Assembly: GCA_029298735.1 (NCBI GenBank)
Contig: JANSLP010000164.1
Coordinates: forward strand, 1-64,000
Origin: Ophiostoma sp. CBS 140.51
Taxonomy: Eukaryota > Ascomycota > Sordariomycetes > Ophiostomatales > Ophiostomataceae
DNA length: 64,000 nt
Reading direction: 5' to 3'
Shown here: piece after piece, positions 1 to 13,553 of the stretch
Numbering within the stretch: the stretch's first letter is position 1
Layout: each line of letters starts with the position of its first letter
The notes under the pieces: model-generated
What the model saw: the letters and a program-made list of their open reading frames with translations, nothing else
The model's database searches: none
What the model was told of the DNA's origin: nothing
Position numbers and translations under genes: made by a program

Positions 1-3000
1 TTTTATTCCTTGCTCCGGCATACCAAAAAAGAAAAAGAAAAGCAGAACCAATAATCAAATCATAACGAATGAATCAAAACGGATGATGAAGAAACAAAAC
101 AGACAAAAATAAAACAATCACAAATGAACATTCGAAGACTCATCATGATATCGTGTATTACGCAATATCAGTATAGAGAAAGACAAGGGATCTCTTCCTT
201 GAACTCTGCATAGTGCACGTTTCAGCACCACCTTGAACAGAGCCATGATTCTGGGAATTCGAGCGTTCTGCTCCAGCTTTCTTGTTCTCTCGCGGCCGAA
301 CCGGCAAACTTGGAAGGGCCACGATCAGGATGCAGCAGAGGGCCGAGAGTGTGCATGGACGTACCGGAGCTACATGTCTCCTCTTGACGTTAACCCGTTC
401 ACAAAAGGAAGACGGCACAAGTGTCGAGCTGCTTTGACGTAAGGGAAGCATCACAGTGCATACAGAGACGACCCCGGTCGACGAAGGCAAAAATCTCGCC
501 GACCTACATGCCACTGGACATGTTTTCTGTTTTGCCTTCTGGGAAGCGAGAGAGAGACGTTGAACATCTGGTCGATTGTGTATCAGAAAGACAGGAAAGA
601 AGGTAGTTGAGCCGAACCACGTACCGGATAGCGCCAAGTACAGGTGCGGATAAAGTCATGGAAGGCCGAGAGCTAGAAAAGTTGGCCAGAATAACGGTTG
701 AAGAGCGCCACTGATTTCTGGCTGATGTTCGCTAGCATTCATGCACCCCGTCAGACCTACTGGTTGTGAGCAACTTTTGCGTCAATCTTCTCATGCTTTC
801 AAGCCTGTGGTCTCGTTTTTCTATCCATTGTATTCTTCCATTCATATATGATCCTCACTACTCTTGCTTCTACGATTTCATCCAGTATCAACCACGAGCT
901 GAGTGTTGTTGGATGTGGTATACCCTGACGATCACGAAGAAAATCAGGGTGATAGGTGATCTGCTGCAAAGACATATTCAAGAAAATACGGTTGTTGTGT
1001 GGAATTGGCCATGGGCATTCAGATCAAGACCGCCGAACGCCTGCTTTCTTATCCCCAGTCCGGAATTCTTTCCTTTGTCGGATGACGTGCGCTCATCATT
1101 GATGTACACAGGTTTATATTCTAGTAACAAAGTATAGCCATTCATCACACCGGAGACACAACAGATACTGACCGACTGTATATGATCTCCAACGAAGTAA
1201 ATAGTGTTGTTATGGTGACTGACTGTGGCGCCTTTAGTAACGAAATTCATCCATCGGAACAGGACGGATGATCGACTCTTGTCCATCGGTCATGTCAGCG
1301 CAGAAATAGACTATGAAGGCATTAAGCATACCAAGATTTTGACTCGGTGAACTTTGATTCCTCAACTGTTCTAGAAGATTTTAAATACCCATATTTAACG
1401 CCTTTCGTTTGTCTTTTTATCATCTGATTTACCTTTATTCGGGGTGACCGGAAGATGTGCAAATGCTGTAAATCGTATAGCACAAGCATGAACGAGTAGT
1501 TGTATTTTGTTGAATGACAGCAACTGGACAGGAAGGTCTTGCAAAGGCCGTGATGATACATACTATACCGGTTGTCTTACTGTGGAGTGCTGTTGAAGCT
1601 TGTCATGACAGCCACGTCTGCTAATTCTTTCCATGTCCATGGTCTCTGGTCTCCTTGCTGTTCCCCGGGATTTCCAGATCCATGTCTAGGAATATCGTGA
1701 ATCCCTGGATTCTTTTGTTGGTTTGCCGCAATGGCGGCGTACGGTGACGAATGCAGATTTAATGTCCTGTACTCTTTGGGCCATTGGTAGAGTTTTCTCA
1801 ACCTTGCCCACAAGTCGAGCACCACAAATATCTTGAACGTGGCTTGCCATCCACAAAGAATATTAGATAAAAATAGAAAGGCGAAGCTGTCCCAGAGCCA
1901 GGAACAGAGGATATGGGCATCATCCGTGGTCACGAAAGAAAGGTAACTTCCTGCCGCCCTCGCCCTACATTGATTAAACCAGGACGACTTTGAAGTGTAG
2001 TCATTGTTTGTTGGAAAGACAGCTGGTCATCAAGCCTTGAGGCACAGAAATTAAGAGACCTCCCACCTGAAGTGCGGCATCAATCAATTCACGATCCGAG
2101 GGGGTTGACGCGGCTCTTCCACATCTCAACCAGGTCCCTTACTCGTCATCATCGCGAAAACCTGTAGGACTAATGCCCAGCACATAATGCACAAAAATCA
2201 AAAGAAAACGCGGCACGTACGGAGACATATTCTGCTTCTGGACAGCGATACTCAACTTGCGCCAGTAATGGTGTGGCTATTAATCTATATCCCGTTCGTG
2301 CATAATTCCGCAAGTCATGTCTACCTTTCAAAGAATTCTTGAAGGGCTTCCAACAAACGTCACGGGTGTGTGTCCTTGCCTTTTTTGCACTTGGCCTCCT
2401 GCCTTAACTTTTCGGTCAATTTCTGCTCTCTTCTCTCTATTGCCACCTTTGATACCCCCTTTGTGGTTATCCCGCGCTCGCTTCCTCCTCGCCTACATCG
2501 TGTACTGTATGCGGTCTGTCTCGCCCCCCTTCTCTCGTCTTTCACCGTATTTGCCTCTTGCCTCTCGCCGACATACACCCCCTCTCCCATATCTGAGCTG
2601 GCAAGTCCTGCATGATGGTCAAGCCACTTGAATTGCCTTCGTATGCATCTTGGACCTGGCCATTCGTATCCTCTTACCTCACAGCATCGTCCTCATGTCA
2701 ATGCGCGTGAAACACCACTGCTCCTTTGATTTTTGTGCCGTGTTGGTCTTTGGCAGCCCTTGATTATTTCGTCCTTCCCATCGTCGCTTCTCTTGATGGC
2801 GGCGCTGACCACCACACACCCCTCTACATCTGCACTCTACGCTAACCTGGTGCCTGGAGACCTGGTTGAGTGGTCAGAGATGGGCGTGGCGCCTTATCTG
2901 GCTCCTCCTCGTGTGCCTCTTAATGTTGGATGTGCGAAAGCGGTTGATTGTTATGTTGGCCGTTCTAAAGTACACAATACTTGGAGCTCAGGTCTCGATA

Positions 3001-6000
3001 CCTTTTGCCTCTACGTATCCTCTCCGCTCTGCCATATTCTCCTCTCTCGCCCACCACCTTCTTCTTTCAAACATGTCACGAGGGCGGTCGTGTGGGTCCC
3101 CGTATCGGACATATATTCGTCCTGACTAAAGAGATGAAGCGAACGAGAAAGCATCTGAACAAGTAGATTGGCCGATTTGGTGGAAGAAAATTAGAGAAAC
3201 AAAGAGAAGGCGTATCGCCCGACGAGTGGCGGGTAGAGAGAGAGAAGAGGAGGCATAGAAGAGCCGTGACCATCTGACGGGCTTGTATAGCGACGGATAT
3301 TTACTGGATCTTGACCGTTGCCGTCCATTATTCTGTCTCGCTGCTCCCACCCGTGACCCATCCTCACCATCTTTGCTCTCATTTCTCCGCCCGGTCTTCC
3401 GTTTTGGTCATTTTGTGGGCCACGATCTCTGGTCAACATGGCACAAGCTGGTGATGTTCTTGATACTTGACCTCAAGCTAAACGACAAGAAAGGGTTGCA
3501 TCGACCAAAATCGTCAACCTCTCATCCATCTCGCTCTCTTCCCTAATTCGTCACTCGCATTTTCCTATTCTGGAGGTCAAAGCCTCGACAGTCTTTTTCT
3601 CGCTCGTGCAAAAAACATACAGAATCGACGATGTAACGGCTGGTGGCGTTTTTCTTCTTTTTTTCTGGTCGTTCCTTTCACACGCGAAGTTTGTGCCCAT
3701 CTGCAGGCAAACACCCGTCGACGCATACCAAAGTTTGGTTGTGATGTGGGCTTCTTCATGTAGCCACCCCTCAACACACTGGCCCCCGCCTAGATTGGGA
3801 AGAGAGGGAAGCAACGGGAAACTGAGACATAAAGACATACCTCGTGGAGACTTCGAGAGGACAAACGGCGCACGACCGCCCTGACCTCGGAACCAGACTG
3901 CTAACGAAGAGAGGCGTGAGAATAATGCAAACGAAGCAAAGCACGCCTTGCGCAAAATGACGGTCGCACAGTCTCCATCATGATTGAGCATGTCGTCCCT
4001 CTTTACTTCCCGTCGCTTGTGCGCGCAATGGCAAACACGACATGCGGGTCTCTTCAGGGGCCTCTGTTCTTTTTTCTTTAGAACTAGTTTTTGATTTCCT
4101 CGCATAGAGCGTGACATATGCCTGAGCGTATCCAAGATAACAAGACCAAGGACCTCTTTGTTGTCAACGCCCAAAGGCTCTAGGACCTCATTGCTTGCTC
4201 TCGTCTCTTTTCGTATTTATCTCCGTCTCTCAAGCACATTACTCAACCATTCTGTAATCCTTCACTCCCGACGTCGGCAATGAGCGCCATGCGTAGAGAA
4301 TGACGGAAGGCGGTGGACAAACAAATGGACATGGAGGAGACACGCAGGTAGACCGGAGAGATAATCTCGATCACCATGCATGTTTCCGGGATTGTAAGGG
4401 CCCATTTCTGGGGCAAACGCCTGGCTTGTGTTGGGGCAAAATCTGCTTGGCCTGACCTTCATTTCCTGCCGATCCTCATTCTGCTCCTCTTGGTTCGTCT
4501 TCTGCTCAAACACATGGTTGACTATTCACCATCTGATTTCCTTGACGTGCCTACCCGCTTTGGCACTTATTTTGTAAATGAGAGAGTGTGTGTGACGGCC
4601 AAGAACCAGAACTCAGTGTGCCTTCGTATCTCGTTCAGTTGCAGAGGCTCACTTAATTTGGTGATGAAGGATGGCGCCAATGAAGAGCCCACTGTGCCTT
4701 GCTTGGTATCTCTCTGCTGGTCGCCAGGTAGAAGGCCCAACCACTGTTTGAAAGTACCAGGTCGTGGTGTATTTCCTGTGACCCAGACTGCGGATGTGCG
4801 GCGCAAACTAGGAGAAGTAGGATGGAGGACGGGGTGGGAAATGAAGAGATGGCTCACAGATTTGGGCGGCAGCACTCTCCATATACCGCCAAGACTGACA
4901 TCCAGAGTAGAGCACAAATCTCCATTTTATGGCAATGACGAGTTGGCGTTGCTCATAAACCGGGAAATTTTGGCAAGTATTACCAACAAAGGCGAGTCAT
5001 TGTTCGGAGAAGATGAGTAGTGGAAATTAGACTGGCGAGACGAAGTTAGGAAGGCCCTGGCAAGGAAACACATCAGGTTCTCCAGACCCCGAGGCAGGAC
5101 AGGGAAACAAAATCAAAGCGACACGAAGTAACCAGCCCACCATAGGCTTTGGATGGTACTATTTCTCAGACTAAACACCACTGCCAACAATGGGCAGATA
5201 CCACCAAGAAAGTGCGTGCGTATTGTAGTGCGGTGACATTTGTTTCAACACAAGTAGTAGGGCCAGCCATCTGCGCTTGCACCTGACAGCGTTGTTGCGT
5301 GGGTGAATGGGTAGATGCGCAGTCGAAGGCTAGTTATTTTGCGCAGCCCTCATGCCGTGCGCGTTCTTTCCGGCTGTGGCCATTTCCTGGTTTGCTGTGC
5401 GTCTGCTCTCTTGGTTACGGTGCACTGCAAGCTGCCCGCTGCCCGCTGTCCGCTCACGCCCCACCGCCAGTGCCATAAACACAGATTGGTGGATATGTAG
5501 GCATCTGGGCAGAGTGGTGACAGTGGTGAAGGTGAAAGACCACTTGTGTCAGGTAGGGGCTTGTCGCTGCTTCTCTGTTTGATGGAAATAGCATATCAGA
5601 TATTTTCTGAACACGGGCTTCATGTTTCGGAAGGAAGAATATCAGGAAGACATAGCGGAGGACGCCATCCGAAACTACACTCGTAGCCGAAACATAAGAT
5701 GTAAAGAAGACAGAATGGAAAATTGGATGAGAAGGAAAGATAATGGCAGCAGGCACTCTTGAACCAGGTTCTTTGGTTTGTGAGGCTACGGAAGGAGAGC
5801 CAACACCGTAAAGACGGGCCTTCCCGCTGAAAAACAACATCTATCTCTCCTGTCGTTTTTTATTCTGCTCCGTTCGCGGAACTGTGTATGGATATTTTCT
5901 TTTTGTACCTACGCGTGAGTGAATGGTGACCACCCTGTGTTTGCAAGGCTCGCGCATGGGGCGACACACACACGAGAAACAACGCAACAGAGGACCGCGC

Positions 6001-8687
6001 CGGGCGGCGGCCCCAAAACCACCGAAATTATGACTGAGGTACGGGAGGAGGGCGAGGTAATAGAAAAGGGGGGAGGGACAGCACACTGTTGCAGTTGACT
6101 GCCGACATGTGCATAGGGCAACAGGAGAATGAGAGAACCATGTTTCCTGGCCCTGTAGCTTCTGATTTCCTGCAGCTGCGCGTTCGTTTCTGGGCCCAAA
6201 AAAATCCCAATCCGGACCGGAAGAAGACATCTCGACCAAAATGGAATCTCGCAGACGAGACATAGGAGACCACAAAAGGCACCAAAGAAGGTTTGGAGAA
6301 GGTTTGTTCGATGAATGGAGAGCACATAATTTTCTCCGTTCTTTGATATAGCTTTTTCCTGCAGGATGCCATGCAAGAGACCGAATGCCTCAGAAATTCT
6401 GACCATACTCGCCGACGTGTTTTAGCAGAGCTGATTCATTCTCTTCTCGCTTCTCATCTCGCTGAATTTGCCTTTAGCGATGTCCCCGCGGCCTTGGTTT
6501 GGTTCTTTTTGGCCTGTTTGGGCTTGTTCTGCCATACTCCCTCGTCTTCATCGCGTGTTTGGTCGCGGTCCTCGTCATCTCTTCTCACGGTTCTGGCCGC
6601 CGAGCCGAAAGGCATGGGGGGCTTTATTTTCATGGTGCATAAAGCTGTTTTTGTTTTGTTTCTCCTTTTCCACTGGGACATACATGGGCAGTCAAACCAC
6701 AACCGTTGTCCAAAATTATGTGGCTGGGGGGACCACTGGTCAGGTGAAATCGAGGGCTAGACTTCCTCAAGGCTCTCGGTCGGGTGTGGTTTGGTGGACA
6801 TGCTCGGTGGCTGGGACACCACTGCCCTCCATGTGCTGTGCATTGGGGGCTGGATCGGGCCAGCCACGGCCAGACTCTGGATGACCGGTGAAAATAAAAG
6901 CTTCCACTCTGTTGTTTCGCATGCGGACACTCTGGTCAGGCGTTCACTCATTTTCCATTGGCTGTAATATACCCCATCAGAGCACTTGCTATAGGGTGTA
7001 TGAAAAGTAGGAGGCCAAGGAGACAGAGGAGACCGCAGAGTGCTGGCGAGAACTGACAAGAGGCAGGATCTTGGGAAGCATAAGCGCTAGGTTGTCGGCC
7101 AAAGCCCCGGGGAACACGGGAACCAGAGAAGATGAAAAGTGAACAGAAGGTGGAGAGAAGAGGGTGGAGGACGAGAGAGGAGAGAGGGAACAAAACACGA
7201 GCCTGCCACTGGCTAGGTGCATGTTGTAGGCTTCGGGAAGAGGAGAAAGACAGAAAAAGAAATAAAAAAGGAAGATGGCGATACAGTGTCGTACGTGGAC
7301 GACCTATATTATATATCCCCTCTTATGCATATTGCCAACCTGCTTCATTGTCTGGTCGTATGTCAGTCCTTTTCTGTCTCTATTTTATCCTTTTGGGACG
7401 CCTGCAGGAAAAGGGTCCTCGGGTGCCTGTGGTGTGGTTGTCGTTTTCACAGTGTCTCAGGGGGTGATCGTCATGATTGTCCGTCGCCGGCCCGTGGTTG
7501 GCATTGAACGAGGCCGGTCGGAGATGGACAAAGATAGAGAAGGGAGCGCAAACTGTGTAAATCGATATCTCAAATAAGTAAATATTCAGAATTTGTGGCA
7601 ACGAGCGCGTCTGTGAGCATGGTCGCGATCATTAGTGTACTGCTTCCTAGTGCTGTCCACAATTGCATACTTCTGAAACACCTTCCCCTCTCATCCATTT
7701 TTATCTATCCTCCATTGTTTGTACTTTCATGCGCGTGTATGTATTGGAAATATTGCACAATTTTTTTTTTCTCGCCACCAATATCCGTTTCACCCGCGGT
7801 TCTTGTTGTCGAGAAAAGAGGGGTGTTGGGAGGCGTGAGTGGTAAACGAAGCAATAAGAGAAAGTGATATAGAGGCGTGAAGTAAAGTGAGGACGATGTG
7901 TTTGCAGTATGTGTATTTCATTATTTCCTGTTTTTTTCTTTTATTTTTCTCTTTCTTTTTGCAAGCCTAATATGTGCCCTGGCATCGCTTTCTGCGTCTT
8001 TTCTGCAGTGTGAATGTGATGCAGCTGCAGCTAAAGACACACTAGACCACAGAAAGTAGTTGTCGCGAGTTTTGAGGTGGCATCTCTTGTGCATCTTGCT
8101 CAATTGTTGCGTGTTTCATCTTTGGGACAAAGCTCTAGAAGACTGCAGAAGAAAGGTGCATTTGCGTGCACAACCGCACAAGAACAACGTGGTGGTGGCA
8201 ACACATGTTTCAGCCTGTCCACCTCTCCGCTACCTTTCTACCACTGCGCATGCGGCCTGTCACTGTTCTGCATTTTTCGTCCGTTCTGCTACCCTCTTTT
8301 CCGCACCTCTTTCGGGCCGTCGTAACATGGCGTCAACACCACCTCCGTCTCTAAACTGGCAGTGGAGTTTGGACTGTTGTCATAGATTTTCCGCAGATCC
8401 CGCCGATGTTCGGTGGCAGACCGGCCGAAATAAGGATGTATGTGAATGGTCAGCTTTGCTAAGAGGAGAAGTGTGTGTTCTGAGAGAAGCCAAAGGTTAT
8501 TGTGACAAAGTTATTTTGTGTAATTCGATGCTAATATGGCTGCCCATCCCGGAAGAAAATAAGAAGAAAAGAATCCAAAAAGAAACATGCAAATGCCTTC
8601 CAGTTCTAGCCAAAAAATGATCCAAAATCCGTTGTCCCACGATGATTGTAATACAAGTTAAGAGTAAAAAGTCAGATATCTGTAAGC
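1..8687. other. Long intergenic stretch, no supportable gene
   Basis: Open frames here reach about 214 codons but overlap on both strands, have no recognisable domain, no coding-like third-position bias, and no splice joins that extend them. Several blocks are strongly strand-asymmetric (pyrimidine-rich about 2360-3120 and 3330-3560, purine-rich about 3125-3260 and 7120-7280), as seen in long fungal mRNA leaders and trailers. The 3' untranslated region of the K+ channel gene must lie at the right end. The left part could include the leader of a gene outside the window, but nothing here proves that. Confidence 0.6.
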
Positions 8688-11600
8688 TCACGGCTCCTCT
8701 TCTATCGGGTGCGTTTCGCGCCGCTTGATATGTCCGGAGTCGCTGTACGGTCCTGGATCCGCACGACGTTCGTTGGCATTATCGTCGTCGTCTTCGTCAC
8801 CAACGTTGGCTTGGCTATGATGGTATGCTTTGCCCATCAGCCGCTCTTCCTCCTCCTCTTCCTCTTGTAGTCGTTCCTCGTGGTGTTTGCGGTAAAGAGC
8901 AATAGCCTCGCGCGTCGTCCGCAGCTCGGCTTGGAGGCGCTTCGTAAGTTTGTCCAAGATCCACTCGGCTTCCTCCTGGCTGCCCATGAGCGGGCTCCGG
9001 GCACCGACCCAGCTCCATTGCAGTTGCGACGGATCCTCATTGTCTGGGTTCAGGTCGAGCGAATTCTTCGCGTCGCTAGCGTCAGCATCACCGCCGCCAT
9101 CGTGGTCATGCTTTCCTTTGCCTTTTCCATGGCCGTTGTTGCCGCCCCGACCGCCTTTTTTGTGCTTTTTCGTGTGTGCTCGTCGGTGCAGGTCGGCGTT
9201 GCGCTCGTCTTCGCCGACAAGTTTGAGAAACCATGCCCATTCTTGAAATGTGTACTTCCGCGGCGGCGTGTGACGTAGATGCTGCGTGACGTGGGCAATT
9301 TCATCGATCAGAACACAGTGATATTCAGCACGCGATGCCGGGAGCTCTTGCGGGAGGTCCAGACGCGGCATCGAGACTGTCGATATGGATCCGAGGGCAT
9401 ACCCTGATTGGCCCCCGCCCATTCCCGGAGTGTCCGGGCCGGACGACTTGCCGCTCCTCGTGCCGCGGCGCGATGAGTGCAACTGGTCACCGGTGCGTGT
9501 GAGCCGCGATGTCGTAGAGGCCGTACCATCCCCGGAACCAGCTGTCTTCTTGCTGCTCTGAGAATAGTCCGAGGCCGCTCGCTTCAGCTTTGGCTTTTCT
9601 GACTTCTCGACAAACGATGTGCTGCTCTTCTTCAGCGGCATGATTGGTCTTTGATATGTGCTCTGTGATGACGAAGTGCGTTTTGAGGCCGAGTCGACAG
9701 ATTCGGCAGGCTGCTCTGTACCGTCGTTGGCACCGGGGTCTGTCTGGTCCTGGAAAGCGTAGTCTCCGCGATCTGTTTTCTCGGCATCTTGTGGGCCATC
9801 GGAAGGTTTCCCGGCTTGTGGACCACCGGATGCATTGCCGACTTTTCGCGCGCCACTTCTTGATCCGGTCGCTATCTCGCTACCCCCGTTGCCGTTGTTG
9901 TTCTCTTCGTCGTCAGGAGGATTCTGTTGATTCTGTTCACGCAATTCATTTTCTGCTTCTTCAACAGCCTCTTCCGCTTCCTCTTCTTCATCTTCCTGTT
10001 CTTCCGCAAAAGACTCCTCTCGGCTTTCAGGGGATTCTTGTGCGGCACCCAAGATTCCGGGGGGTGACTCCTCGATGTCCACATCGTCAAAGACAACACC
10101 ACACGTGAGCCCTCGGATGACTTCCTTGAGGTCTCGTTTCAAGCCACGCTCACCGGGGAGAATCGTGATGCGACCGACTGCGTTTGTTGCGTCACTGATG
10201 GCCTTCACAATTGTATCACCCGCATTGGAAATGAGAATGGTTGTCGCCGGTAGGGCTAGCAGAGACCAGAAAACGAAGAACGACCGGCCAGCATTGGAAA
10301 TTGGCACCATATCACCATAACCGATCGTGGTGAGACTAACAAAGGCAAGATAGAAGCCGTCGAAGTAATCCCAACCCTGGTAGGGATGTTCACAAGTCTG
10401 GAAGATGTAGGCACCGATCAGCCACAGTGCAAGCCAGGTACCACCAGATGTGGCCATGGCCATCCAGCGGCGTCGCTTAGCTGAGTGGTGCTGGATTTTG
10501 CGCATAATGTTGAACTCTTCTTCACGGCGTTCGTACTCGGTGAGGCCAGTCGTGTTTGGCCGGGGTCCCTCGAAGCTGGAAGAACCGTCGTAATCGCCAC
10601 GTGCGAGACCATCAGCGGAATTCCGTCGATCCCGGATGGGCATAAGAATGTCGTCCTTTCCCTTCTTGTGTAAGGTTTTGAGGAACTTGCGCCGGTTTTT
10701 CTCGGTCATCCGTGCATCTAGGCGGCGTCTACCACGCTCCAATGCAAGGCTTCGGATTGAGCCAATGACCAGACCGAGGCTGACAATACCGATTAGGGCA
10801 TAAGGGAAGAGGAGTGAACGGCCCAGTGTCGTCTCTGCTGCAAAGTCGCCAAAACCGATAGTAAATAGCGTGACATCTGCCCAGTAAACGGCGTCGAGGT
10901 AGGCCCAGCCCTCAATGTTGGAAAAGATCAGCGCGCCAATGAGCAGATACATGAGAAACATGATGGTCTGCAACATCAGCGTCCGCTGACTATTTGTGAG
11001 TTGGAAGTCCTTTGGGTAGTGGCCCTTTGCTGCACCGACAAAAGTCACGACCATGAGTGAGGCTACCAGCATGTACAGGACAGCTGCGTAGATGGCGTAG
11101 TAGAATGCTTGCGACCACACCAAGTGCTTGTCGGCACTGATACCTGACTTAAGCGGGCCGGACGCAGTGGACACCAGTGCAATCAGGGCGAGTGACGAAA
11201 AGTACCAGCCGGTCATGGTGATGGGCTGGGCAATGGAGAAGCGGACACGTCGTGCCATGTTCAGGAGCAGAAACATGTTGGCGCCGAGAGCTATTGCAAG
11301 CTGGATAGCATTAATGCAAGTGAGCCTGAAAGAATGGTCAGTACGTTGTCGGGTCTAATAGAAAAGACCGTACAGGCGGGCGTATCACTCACCATATTGG
11401 GTCTTTGATAAAGGTAGCTGTGTCGATGGTCTCGCCCGCAAAAATTTCTTGTCGCCATGGCCGAACAAGAGCGCAGATACTGAAAGCGGATGCCACAGGG
11501 CCGAGTGTGGCGGCAACCATAGGAAACGCCGAAGAAGCAAACCACCAGCGGCTTGGTGATAGATTGAAGTCGCCCTGGTCGTTGTTAAATTGGGCCGCCA

Positions 11601-11913
11601 GAGCAGTCGCGCGTCGATCGTATGCCATAGCAGCAGCATCCGCAGCTCGACGATCGATGCTGAAGCTTCGCCGCTTGTCTATTTCGTCGATGCATTCGTT
11701 TAGGTTACTGTGACGGCCAGTCACAATGGCGTCGAGGCTCATGAGGTGCCGGCCCTTATTGGCACCATCACCGGATATTCGTTTGGCATCGGGATTGACA
11801 CTTGCGGCGACAGGCATGGTCATGCTGGTGGTGCGCGACGGCGGCTTGGGCCGGCCGAGCTGGTCGAACTCGGCCTCATACTCACCGACGGCCTGGCCTG
11901 CCGAGTCGTCCAT
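8688..11913 (-). CDS. TOK1: TOK-type two-pore outward-rectifier potassium channel
   Basis: Plasma-membrane K+ channel that releases potassium on depolarisation. The start is the ATG at 11913. Exon 1 is 11393-11913 and exon 2 is 8688-11325; the 67-bp intron 11326-11392 has donor GTGAGT and branch TACTGAC, and joins TG|G to give Trp in frame. The product is 1052 residues. Two selectivity filters are visible, TIGFGD near residue 329 and TIGYGD near residue 505, each between hydrophobic helices, with further helices before the first pore, which fits the eight-helix TOK topology. Yeast Tok1 is about 691 residues; the extra length is a roughly 170-residue soluble N-terminus and a tail of about 450 residues with a Glu-rich block, Ser/Thr/Gln-rich stretches, a His/Gly/Lys-rich block and another Glu run. 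The family call is firm; the role of the tail is unknown. Confidence 0.93.
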
Positions 11914-13553
11914 GGTGGGTGAGTGATGAAGCCAGCGTTAGAAGGAGGAAGATGCCTATGGCACATCCATTCAGATGTAGGTGTCGCTGATGAGCTAGAA
12001 GATGTGAGTCGCCATGCAACAAGGGATGAACTGCTGAGTTCAAAAGCCTTGCACTCTTTATATCGCCAGCCGGAAACCTGGGCACGGTTCGCGGATTGTT
12101 GACAGGCGCTGGTGGTTCAAATACAAGGGCGGCTGTCTTCCTTGCGTTCCGGATGACTACTTGGCAAGACGTGGGATGTGGATGAGGCGCGATGTGTATG
12201 GGAGAGTAGGAGGCAAAGTCGCCGATGCCAACACGTGAGACAAACAGAAATGGTAGGAGAGACCCGAAAAACAAGCAATTGCCAAGACCTCGAGAACAGT
12301 GGAAGGAGAGACGGACAAATCCAGAATAAATATGACAGGTGATAGGTGGCAATGATGAAGTGCGTAACAAGTGAGGAAAGTGCGATGGAGTAAAAAGAAC
12401 CTGCAAATGTATCTCGTTTTTCCTTTGGCAAGCGATGACGTGAAGCAACAGGCTAGTGGTTTCTTCCTTCCCGCATCCCCTGTCAATTCGTCGGGGTCGC
12501 GCTTTCCCCACAATGACATTGTGCCTGCGTCGATTCACAGCTGATCCTAGATTTTGCCCTCGTCTTTGTTGACGTTCATGTTCTTGATTTTACAGCAGCG
12601 AGGGCAAATTGTGCAAAAAGTCCCGACGACATAAGCTCGGCCCTGAGAATTGCGAATCACACATTTGTTCTTTGACTTTGTAAGGTCTTTTACTGGTCAG
12701 AGTTACTCGACGCCTCAATTATTGTCCCTTTGACTTTTGACTTTTGACCTTTGCTCTGTCTCTTTCAGCATCAAGCTCTTTCCCAAATTGGGACTGTTTT
12801 GGGACTAGCACGCAAAGTGGCAAATCGCACTTTCCCTTGCAACGGTTTGGTAAAACCATGCTGGGCAGGCACGATCAGCGATTGGACGCGCCTGCCATAC
12901 TCGTGCCACGCCCCACTTATTTGGATCTCGTTGGACTCGCACCACCTAAGGTGTAAGTGGGGCGTGGCACGAGTAGTGGCTCCTTTTGGCGTCAGGACAC
13001 TGGGCGTGTTCATTGACAGCTGAAAAAAGAAACAGCACCAAAATGTCATCACGTTGGAAGACAACGGTGTGCTACACAACTCGACCGTTCAACACACGCC
13101 ACATCCAGACAGGGCGTCATACCCAAATCACCGCAAAATAGACACAACGAACGGCTGGGTTGCACGACGTTGCTTGTCGAACGCGGTGCGTCCCTGAGTC
13201 TTGGGGCGGATTTGACAACCTCCATGTGACGAACATACCTGAGCCACGAACTTCCCCAATTGGCCAAGTCTTGGCCTGCTTTTGAACTGGGACAACGCGT
13301 TTTTTTCGGGTCCTTTTGTGCATTTGTCTCTTCCCATTCGCTTGAGATTCGATCTGGCACACCTTTAGCACCTTCTAGCCAAGTTTTGACCGAATACGCC
13401 AAATAACAAGTTCTAGACCACCATGACGTGCAGCCGTTTTTTTGGGACTGAATATTAGCGGGACAAAAGGAAGAAGTGAAAGGTGAAGGATCATTGGGCA
13501 AGTGCCCCAGGCCAGGACCGAATTCAAGCAAGGTTTCAGTCGTCGGCCGTTGG
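11914..13553. other. Divergent promoter region between K+ channel and hydrolase genes
   Basis: No convincing coding frame. The open frames on the minus strand (for example 13049-13687) are antisense to the hydrolase exon or start at non-ATG codons. The only clear structure is the inverted repeat at 12899-12974, listed separately. The left part holds the leader and promoter of the channel gene, the right part those of the hydrolase. Confidence 0.6.
12899..12974. repeat. 21-bp perfect inverted repeat with 34-bp loop
   Basis: The arms 12899-12919 and 12954-12974 are perfect reverse complements over 21 bp (GC-rich core GTGCCACGCCCCAC). The loop contains a second small palindrome, CACCT-A-AGGTG, at about 12943-12953. 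It lies between divergently transcribed genes, about 580 bp upstream of the hydrolase ATG and about 985 bp upstream of the channel ATG. It could be a cruciform, a dimeric transcription-factor site or the relic of a small inverted-repeat element; no flanking target duplication is evident. Confidence 0.85.

Noticed and set aside
4376..5020. 214-codon plus-strand frame in the left gap
   Set aside because: Mixed composition without motif or bias; overlapped by another frame on the opposite strand.
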